From assembly GCA_008501835.1 (NCBI GenBank), contig QQUB01000379.1, forward strand, positions 1-11,256: a stretch of 11,256 bases of DNA, in the 5' to 3' direction. Shown here piece after piece: positions 1 to 5,157 of this stretch; the stretch's first letter is position 1; each line of letters opens with the position of its first letter. The stretch is from Bacteroidota bacterium. GTDB taxonomy: Bacteria > Bacteroidota > Bacteroidia > Chitinophagales > Saprospiraceae. The notes under the pieces are model-generated. The model searched no databases. It was given only the letters and a program-made list of their open reading frames with translations, and was not told the DNA's origin. A program made the position numbers and the translations under genes.

Positions 1-541
1 CAGCACCCAGTGAGTTGGTACCTCGAATCCTGAAGGTAATCCCTGATCCGGGTTGTCCGTTTGTACGTGAAACTCTCAAACCTGCAACCTGCCCTCTCAA
101 TCCTTCTACGGCATTGGGAACAGGTACTTTTTCAAGGTCTTCAACCTTGATTGTTGTAATAGCCCCTGTAACATTGTTCTTTTCCATAGAACCATAACCA
201 ACTACAACGACTTCATTTAAAGCAGTGGCAGAAATTGACAGATTGACATCAATAATGCTTCTACCCTCTAAAGCTACAACCTGGGATTCGTAACCTATAT
301 AACTAAAGGTTAACTCTGCCCCGGGAGAAACACTAAGGCTGTAACGTCCATCAAAATCAGTAGTTGTTCCATTAGTTGTTCCTGTTTCGACAATGGTTAC
401 ACCTATCAAAGGCTCTTGTGAATCTGCATCAAAAACTGATCCAGTCACCGTGACATTTTGACCGATAAGCTCGCCGGTTACCAGGCCTAAAGCCAAGAAT
501 AGACTTAGAGCAATCAGTCTGTAAATTCCTAAATTTTTCAT
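1..541 (-). CDS. SusC/RagA-family TonB-dependent outer-membrane receptor, N-terminal part (3' end outside window)
   Basis: Outer-membrane transporter that imports oligosaccharides with energy from TonB, normally paired with a SusD-like lipoprotein. Only the first 180 residues are here; the family is usually about 1000 residues, so most of the gene lies beyond the left edge. Seen in the translation: a signal peptide (residues 1 to about 28, hydrophobic stretch LIALSLFLALGL); a carboxypeptidase-regulatory-like beta-sandwich (about 30-104, with PLIGVTI, TDFDGRYSL and FSYIGYE); the linker LNEVVVVGYG (108-117) typical of SusC proteins; and the start of the plug domain (about 120-180, with GLRGQVAGL and IRGTNSLGA). 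The ATG at 541-539 is the natural start because the signal peptide follows directly. The gene diverges from the GH30 gene across 228 bp. By family knowledge susD should lie next on the left. Substrate is inferred as xylo-oligosaccharides from the neighbours, not from this sequence. Confidence 0.95.
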   Translation of the reverse strand, partial: MKNLGIYRLIALSLFLALGLVTGELIGQNVTVTGSVFDADSQEPLIGVTIVETGTTNGTTTDFDGRYSLSVSPGAELTFSYIGYESQVVALEGRSIIDVNLSISATALNEVVVVGYGSMEKNNVTGAITTIKVEDLEKVPVPNAVEGLRGQVAGLRVSRTNGQPGSGITFRIRGTNSLGA

Positions 542-769
542 AAAAATAAAATTTGATAATTCGCTTTGATTAGAAGAATTTAATTTTCCAAATGATACCC
601 TTTGTTATATATTTCAATTCCTCCAATTGTAAATTCGCTCTAATCTAATAAAAATTTCGAATTTCACGCAATCGATTGCAAAAAATAACAAAAAACAGCT
701 AATTTTACTTGTCAGGAGAACCTTAATAAGTGTTCTCTTCCATTTTAAACATAAAAAATATCCTTCAAA
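542..769. promoter_or_regulatory. Divergent intergenic region between susC and the GH30 gene
   Basis: This 228-bp AT-rich gap must hold the promoters of two divergent genes. It contains the palindrome at 668-679 (separate entry) and a small dyad at 714-739 (GAGAAC facing GTTCTC, with CTT/AAG pairing inside and one bulged T) in the likely GH30 leader. On the minus strand TTG (617-615) lies 17 nt before TATCATTTG (597-589). This resembles the Bacteroidota promoter pattern of TTTG at -33 and TAnnTTTG at -7, but has one extra base inside the -7 element. It would give a susC leader of about 40 nt. No clean promoter was found for GH30. Neither start codon has a Shine-Dalgarno sequence. Confidence 0.4.
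668..679. promoter_or_regulatory. Candidate operator, 12-bp perfect palindrome GCAATCGATTGC
   Basis: The sequence GCAATCGATTGC is a perfect palindrome with a central CG, the usual form of LacI-family operators. Its inner ten bases, CAATCGATTG, recur exactly in the other divergent intergenic region (3056-3065) and I found no full copy inside a coding region. The centre lies about 96 bp upstream of the GH30 start and 132 bp upstream of the susC start. It could control either gene or both. The assignment to a LacI-type regulator is inference; no regulator gene is in the window. Confidence 0.55.
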
Positions 770-2068
770 ATGAATTTTCTTAAGGAATTTAGCTATTTCT
801 GCTTCGGTTTCATGCTAATAATGGCCCTGAATTGCGGAAAAGACGATCCAATCCCTAATCCGGTAGCTGCTCCGCTCACTTCAACCATAGATTTGGAGAC
901 AACATATCAAACGATTGCGGGATTTGGAGGAGCCAACAGAATGTGGGGAACACAATTCCTCAAGCCTGAAGATGCACCTACCGCTTTTGGTATGGGTCCA
1001 AATCAGCTGGGACTGAGTATTTTCAGAGTCAGAATTGCTTCCAACCCCGATGAATGGCCCCTTATTCTGGAGTCCGTCACCCAGGCTCAAAATTTTGGAG
1101 TGAAAATACTCGCCTCTCCATGGTCTCCCCCTGCTGCATTAAAGAATAATAACAGCGAAATTGGTGGTTACCTGCTTCCTGAAAATTATGAAGCTTTTAA
1201 AGATCATATCAATGATTTTGTTGCCTATATGAACCAGAATGGTATCGATATTTATGCCATTTCAATTCAAAATGAACCGGATATTCAGGTTTCCTATGAA
1301 TCCTGTGACTGGTCATCCAACCAGATGATCGATTTCATTGTGAATTACGGTCACCTTATTAATAATACTAAAATTGCGGCTCCGGAGTCTTTCAAGTTTG
1401 ATCCCTGGTATACAAACCCTTTTCTTCAGAATTCCGAATGCCGTAACAACCTGGATATCGTAGCAGGACACATTTATGGAAGTGGTTTAGGAGCCTTCCC
1501 CCTTGCGGAAGAACACAATAAAGAAATTTGGATGACCGAATACCTGTTAAATTTGAATACAGGCAATGCAGGAGCAACACCCTGGGCATCCCATGAAGAA
1601 AGCACCAAATGGAATGAAAGTATGAACATGCTTGAAACCATCCACGAGGCCATGGAATTCAACTGGAATGCCTACATTTGGTGGTATCTGCAGCGGTATT
1701 ATTCTTTTCTCGGAGATGGAACAGAAAATACCGTAAACGGAGACATGCTAAAAAGAGGTTATGCATTTTCTCATTATTCAAAATATATAAGGCCCGGGTT
1801 TATTAGGGTAGGCCAAAGTACAAATAAGGAAAATAACCTGATGATCACAGCTTATAGCAGCCAGGATCAAATTGTAGCAGTTATTATTAATCCCGAGGAT
1901 ACTGACCTGATCAATTTTAATGTAGCTGTACCATCTGTATCAGGTGCTAAGGCATATGAAACCTCCCTGGTATTGGATCATGAAGAAAAAACCGCCAGCG
2001 TATCTGAAGGAAAAGTAGCCGTTGATCTGGGAGGAAACAGTATCACCACAGTGATTATTGAAAAGTAA
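770..2068 (+). CDS. GH30 family endo-xylanase/glucuronoxylanase-like lipoprotein
   Basis: Predicted secreted glycoside hydrolase (432 aa) cutting the beta-1,4-xylan backbone, probably at the cell surface. Seen: a hydrophobic N-terminus ending at Cys22 (ALNC, a relaxed lipobox) followed by GKDD, which resembles the Lys-Asp/Glu-rich surface-export signal of Bacteroidota lipoproteins. The (beta/alpha)8 barrel starts near residue 49 (IAGFGGANR) and includes FGMGPNQLGLSIFRVRI (73-89) and ASPWSPPAAL (115-124). The likely acid/base is Glu169 in ISIQNEPD and the likely nucleophile is Glu257 in WMTEYL. A small beta-sandwich typical of GH30 follows from about residue 340. WWYLQRYY (304-311) and KRGYAFSHYSKYIRPG (328-343) closely resemble the glucuronoxylanase subfamily GH30_8 as I remember it. 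Arg309 matches the Arg that binds the glucuronate carboxylate there, but the Tyr expected two residues after the nucleophile is Leu259, so dependence on glucuronate is uncertain. Single-gene unit ended by a strong hairpin. Confidence 0.88.
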   Translation: MNFLKEFSYFCFGFMLIMALNCGKDDPIPNPVAAPLTSTIDLETTYQTIAGFGGANRMWGTQFLKPEDAPTAFGMGPNQLGLSIFRVRIASNPDEWPLILESVTQAQNFGVKILASPWSPPAALKNNNSEIGGYLLPENYEAFKDHINDFVAYMNQNGIDIYAISIQNEPDIQVSYESCDWSSNQMIDFIVNYGHLINNTKIAAPESFKFDPWYTNPFLQNSECRNNLDIVAGHIYGSGLGAFPLAEEHNKEIWMTEYLLNLNTGNAGATPWASHEESTKWNESMNMLETIHEAMEFNWNAYIWWYLQRYYSFLGDGTENTVNGDMLKRGYAFSHYSKYIRPGFIRVGQSTNKENNLMITAYSSQDQIVAVIINPEDTDLINFNVAVPSVSGAKAYETSLVLDHEEKTASVSEGKVAVDLGGNSITTVIIEK

Positions 2069-2081
2069 AAGATAATTCCTA

Positions 2082-2136
2082 GCTATTAAAAAAAACAGGC
2101 AAGATGATACTCATCTTGCCTGTTTTTTTTAATAGC
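2082..2136. terminator. Bidirectional terminator hairpin, 26-bp perfect stem
   Basis: Positions 2082-2107 pair without mismatch with 2111-2136 around a 3-nt TAC loop. The G/C-containing core ACAGGCAAGATGA is flanked by A8 (2088-2095) on one side and T8 (2123-2130) on the other, so a hairpin followed by a U-tract forms in RNA from either strand. It lies between the stops of the convergent GH30 (2068) and SDR (2172) genes, 13 and 35 nt away, and so should end both transcripts. Confidence 0.93.
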
Positions 2137-2171
2137 CTTAAAGTCCCGTTCGGACACATAAATATTAAAAC

Positions 2172-2915
2172 CTAGAAACCAATGGCATTACCGCCATCTA
2201 CCCTGATAACCTCCCCGGTAATAAATTCAGCGTTATCCGAGGCAAGAAAGTAGGCAGCATTGGCTATATCTTTTGGTGTACCCATCTTTCCCATAGGAGT
2301 CCTTTCAAGGACTTTCTGCTTTCGACGCAGATCCCCATTAAAGGCTTTGGAGGTCATAGCAGTCTCTATAAATCCTGGAGCTATGCTATTCACACGAATA
2401 CCAAGAGGCGACAAATCAACCGCCATAGCTCTGGTCATTCCCTGTAATCCCGCCTTGGAAGCCGTATAGGCCACCACTTTAGGAATTCCATAAAAGGCAG
2501 TCATCGAGGTTATATTTATTATGCTACCACAACCATTTTCCACCATTACCTTGGCCACTTCTCTGGAAAGAGAAAAAACGGACGTTAAATTTGTCAGGAT
2601 CACATTCTGAAAATCCTCATCGGACAACTCAAGCATACCATTCTTGAAATTAATTCCCGCATTATTGACCAAAACATCAATACGACCATGCTCTTTGGCA
2701 ATTTGGTTCACGAAGTCAGGTATTTTGTCCAGCCAGGTCATATCAAATTGAAATGGCCGACAATTAGCTCCTAACCTTTCGGCAGCGACCTGCAGCTTTT
2801 CAAGATTTCTGCCCGTGACATAAGTGAAAATACCCTCCTGGGTAAACTTTTCCGCGATGGCAAAACCTATCCCTGATCCCCCGCCAGTTACGATGGCTAC
2901 TTTTTTATAATTCAT
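2172..2915 (-). CDS. Short-chain dehydrogenase/reductase (classical SDR), possible hexuronate/aldonate oxidoreductase
   Basis: Cytoplasmic NAD(P)-dependent oxidoreductase of 247 aa, the usual length for classical SDRs and with no signal peptide. Seen: cofactor glycine motif TGGGSGIG (10-17); TGRN (34-37) at the end of the second strand, with Arg36 and no Asp, which tends to favour NADP(H); NNAG (84-87); Asn109; catalytic Ser137, Tyr150 and Lys154 (YTASK); IAPGFIET (178-185); and the C-terminal ITGEVIRVDGG. The family includes 3-oxoacyl-ACP reductases, gluconate 5-dehydrogenases and fructuronate/mannonate oxidoreductases, which sequence alone does not separate. Two alpha-glucuronidase genes nearby release glucuronate, so reduction of fructuronate to mannonate is a reasonable inference. 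It diverges from the esterase gene across 191 bp holding a palindromic operator, and converges on GH30. The ATG at 2915 starts exactly at the first beta strand; no Shine-Dalgarno is present. Confidence 0.9.
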   Translation of the reverse strand: MNYKKVAIVTGGGSGIGFAIAEKFTQEGIFTYVTGRNLEKLQVAAERLGANCRPFQFDMTWLDKIPDFVNQIAKEHGRIDVLVNNAGINFKNGMLELSDEDFQNVILTNLTSVFSLSREVAKVMVENGCGSIINITSMTAFYGIPKVVAYTASKAGLQGMTRAMAVDLSPLGIRVNSIAPGFIETAMTSKAFNGDLRRKQKVLERTPMGKMGTPKDIANAAYFLASDNAEFITGEVIRVDGGNAIGF

Positions 2916-3051
2916 TGTTGGTTTTGTTTAATCCACTTCTGGCAAAAAGGTCGTAAAAAGATCTGAAAGCCTTCAAAAAAAGCTTGAGAATCTCAAAAAA
3001 GCCTTTTACAGTCCAATAGCTCATAAATACAAATCAATCCCCAAAAATGCA

Positions 3052-3069
3052 AAAACAATCGATTGTTTT
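3052..3069. promoter_or_regulatory. Candidate operator, 18-bp perfect palindrome AAAACAATCGATTGTTTT
   Basis: AAAACAATCGATTGTTTT is perfectly palindromic with a central CG, and its core CAATCGATTG is identical to that at 669-678. The centre is about 46 bp upstream of the esterase start and 145 bp upstream of the SDR start. Such a site is typical of LacI-family regulators. It is therefore the best candidate for joint control of the divergent esterase and SDR genes by the same protein that acts at the susC/GH30 gap. The rest of the 191-bp gap (2916-3106) is AT-rich and holds only a weak dyad, TTGAG/CTCAA near 2984-2996. Confidence 0.65.
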
Positions 3070-3091
3070 AATCATTTTTTGCGTATTTTTA
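3063..3091 (+). promoter_or_regulatory. Possible promoter for the esterase gene
   Basis: TTG at 3063-3065, inside the right arm of the palindrome, is followed after 18 nt by TATTTTTA (3084-3091), which matches the Bacteroidota -7 element TAnnTTTG except for the last base. If real, the palindrome would cover the -33 region and a bound protein would block the sigma factor. The leader would then be only about 10 nt, which is short. The call rests on pattern match alone. Confidence 0.25.
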
Positions 3092-3106
3092 TAAAAAATA
3101 TTCAAT

Positions 3107-4759
3107 ATGAAACTTAAAACACTCCTTGTTCTCCTAATTCTGTTTTTTTCCAAAGGCATTCTTAAAAGTGAAATTCGATTACCTAAGTTAATCAGTGACG
3201 GAATGGTTCTTCAAAGAAATGCTGATGTCAAAATCTGGGGATGGGCTTCTCCGGGTGAAAAGGTAACATTAGTTTTTTTGGACCAAAACCATACCACGGT
3301 AGCAGATGACTCAGGTAATTGGAAAATTTCTCTTTCAAACCTGCAGGCAGGAGGTGGTTTTCAAATGAAAATAAAAGGAGAGAATACTATTGAAATAAAA
3401 GATATATACATAGGAGATGTATGGATATGTTCGGGGCAATCAAACATGGAGACAACCATGGAGCGCGTCAGCCCGCTCTACCCTGACGAAATAGCCAATT
3501 GCGAAAATCCTAACATCAGGCAATTTTACGTTCCAAGAACATTCAATTTCCAACAACCCCAGGAAGATATTTCCGGTGGCCAATGGGTAGCCGCCCATCC
3601 GAAAAGCATTCATCGGTTTTCCGCAGTGGCTTATTTTTTTGCTCTGGAGCTTCACCAAAAATACCAGGTGCCCATCGGGTTAATAAACACTGCCCTGGGA
3701 GGTTCCCCTGCTGAGGCATGGCTGAGTGAAGAAGCATTAAAAGCCTTTCCGGATTATTATAAAGAAGCTGTCAAATTCAAGGATGATAAACTCATCAAAA
3801 AAATCAGACAAGAGGACCAATCCAGAAGCGGGAACTGGTATAAAAAACTCGAAGAAACAGATGCCGGGTACAAGGGAACACATTGGAAATCAACTAATTT
3901 GGAGACTTCAGACTGGCAAACTATGGAAATCCCTGGTTATTGGGCTGATGGCCCTTTGGGTCAACTGAATGGATCCTTGTGGTTTCGAAAGGATGTGAAT
4001 GTTCCAAAATCCATGATCGGAAAGGAAGTAAAATTACTACTGGGCCGGATTGTAGATGCAGATTCCACTTTTGTCAATGGAACATTTGTAGGGAATATAA
4101 CCTACCAATATCCCCCAAGAAGATATACCATCCCCCCTGGGGTTTTAAAAGAAGGGAAAAATACCATTACCATAAGAGTTGTCAATAACAGTGGTCGGGG
4201 AGGTTTTTTTACAGACAAACCTTATGTGATGCAAACAGCCACCGAATCCATTGATTTAAAAGGCCCATGGCAATACAAAGTCGGTGCAAAAATGGATCCT
4301 CTGGCCAGCCAAACATTCATTAGGTTTAAACCATTGGGACTTTACAATGCTATGATCGCTCCGTTTCTGAATTACAGGATAAAGGGGGTTATCTGGTACC
4401 AGGGAGAATCAAATGTAAGAGCTCCTGTCGAATATGACGAATTGTTCCCTGCATTGATCCGTAACTGGCGAAAGGAATGGAGACAGGGAGATTTTCCATT
4501 TCTATATGTACAATTAGCCAATTTTTTAAAAGCCGAAGAACATCCAATGGAAAGCAGCTGGGCAAGACTTCGGGAAGCACAAACAAAAGCACTTGCTGAA
4601 CCCAACACCGGCATGGCTGTCACCATCGATATTGGCGAATGGAATGATATCCACCCGCTGAATAAAAAGGATGTAGGAAAAAGATTAGCCTCGCAGCTCA
4701 AAAATATGCATTTGAGGAAGAAAGGGTGGTTTATTCTGGTCCAATGTATAAATCCATGA
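3107..4759 (+). CDS. Sialate-O-acetylesterase/acetylxylan-esterase-like SGNH hydrolase, truncated by frameshift
   Basis: Predicted periplasmic carbohydrate O-acetylesterase. The frame gives 550 aa; the full gene, read on to 5034, would give about 642. Seen: signal peptide (about 1-20, LLVLLILFF); N-terminal beta domain (about 23-100) typical of the family (LPKLISDGMVLQR); SGNH catalytic domain with nucleophile motif SGQSNME (Ser112), NTALGGSPAEAW (194-205), WYQGESN (430-436) and DIHP, giving Asp514 and His516 of the triad. A jelly-roll-like insert (about 258-375) splits the SGNH domain, as in enzymes called sialate O-acetylesterases and in CE20-type acetylxylan/xyloglucan esterases. From Lys532/Asn533 the frame goes wrong and ends in an unrelated tail (MHLRKKGWFILVQCINP), while the correct C-terminus continues in the -1 frame. 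All catalytic residues lie before the break. In this locus the likely substrate is acetylated xylan (inference). Diverges from the SDR gene. Confidence 0.85.
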   Translation: MKLKTLLVLLILFFSKGILKSEIRLPKLISDGMVLQRNADVKIWGWASPGEKVTLVFLDQNHTTVADDSGNWKISLSNLQAGGGFQMKIKGENTIEIKDIYIGDVWICSGQSNMETTMERVSPLYPDEIANCENPNIRQFYVPRTFNFQQPQEDISGGQWVAAHPKSIHRFSAVAYFFALELHQKYQVPIGLINTALGGSPAEAWLSEEALKAFPDYYKEAVKFKDDKLIKKIRQEDQSRSGNWYKKLEETDAGYKGTHWKSTNLETSDWQTMEIPGYWADGPLGQLNGSLWFRKDVNVPKSMIGKEVKLLLGRIVDADSTFVNGTFVGNITYQYPPRRYTIPPGVLKEGKNTITIRVVNNSGRGGFFTDKPYVMQTATESIDLKGPWQYKVGAKMDPLASQTFIRFKPLGLYNAMIAPFLNYRIKGVIWYQGESNVRAPVEYDELFPALIRNWRKEWRQGDFPFLYVQLANFLKAEEHPMESSWARLREAQTKALAEPNTGMAVTIDIGEWNDIHPLNKKDVGKRLASQLKNMHLRKKGWFILVQCINP

Positions 4760-5034
4760 AAATCAAGGGAAAAAAGATCATACTGACCTTTGATCATGTA
4801 GGAAGCGGCCTTGTATCCAAAGATGGAAAGCTAAAGGAATTCGCCATCGCAGGAGCAGACAAAAAATTCGTTTGGGCAAAAGCCAAAATAAAAGGAGATA
4901 AAATAGTCGTATGCGGTAAAAATATTAAAAACCCTGTCGCAGTGCGCTATGCCTGGGCCAATAATCCCAAGGACGCCAATTTGTATAATGAAGAAGGGCT
5001 TCCTGCCTGCCCTTTTCGAACGGATGCGTGGTAG
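4705..5034 (+). pseudogene. Displaced C-terminal part of the frameshifted esterase
   Basis: The -1 frame from 4705 reads YAFEEERVVYSGPMYKSMKI and continues through DGKLKEFAIAGADKKFVWAKAKI to VRYAWANNPKDANLYNEEGLPACPFRTDAW, stop at 5032-5034. VRYAWANNP and the LPACPFRTD ending are typical of the C-terminal beta domain of sialate-O-acetylesterase-like proteins, so this is the missing end of the gene before it, not a separate gene. The junction is the A5 run at 4700-4704: one added A there would join both frames into a single protein of about 642 aa. The GTG at 4726 would allow a 102-aa product, but nothing suggests independent translation. Confidence 0.85.
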
Positions 5035-5048
5035 CTTACCGAAGGTTG

Positions 5049-5094
5049 AAAAAAATTAAGGCTAGCCTAAGCGGATTTAAGCTAAAAGCTTAAA
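5049..5094 (-). terminator. Weak candidate terminator for the GH67-GH35-GH115 operon
   Basis: On the minus strand past the GH115 stop lie an AT-rich 8-bp dyad with a 3-nt loop (5076-5083 with 5087-5094), a 10-bp palindrome AGGCTAGCCT (5059-5068) with almost no room for a loop, and then seven T (5055-5049). The T-run is well placed but neither stem is strong, so the call is tentative. Readthrough would run antisense into the esterase gene. Confidence 0.3.
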
Positions 5095-5109
5095 CAAACG
5101 GCAGGATTT

Positions 5110-5149
5110 CATTCCGGGCGACATGGTGTCACCCGGAATGATTTTTTTT
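5110..5149 (+). terminator. Rho-independent terminator after the esterase gene
   Basis: CATTCCGGGCGACA (5110-5123) pairs with TGTCACCCGGAATG (5127-5140) around a 3-nt TGG loop, with one C/A mismatch in 14 positions. Eight T follow at 5142-5149. On the minus strand no T-run follows the stem, so it serves the plus-strand esterase transcript. Confidence 0.88.
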
Positions 5150-5157
5150 GTTGGCAA

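Noticed and set aside
15..197. 60-codon plus-strand frame at the left edge
   Set aside because: Shadow of the susC reading frame on the opposite strand.
730..783. Possible 17-codon leader peptide from GTG at 730, ten bases after AGGAGA
   Set aside because: Bacteroidota rarely depend on Shine-Dalgarno sequences, the frame overlaps the GH30 start and has no regulatory codon pattern.
4372..4797. 141-codon open frame on the minus strand, opposite the esterase
   Set aside because: It is antisense to the conserved SGNH region with WYQGESN and DIHP; no signal or domain of its own.
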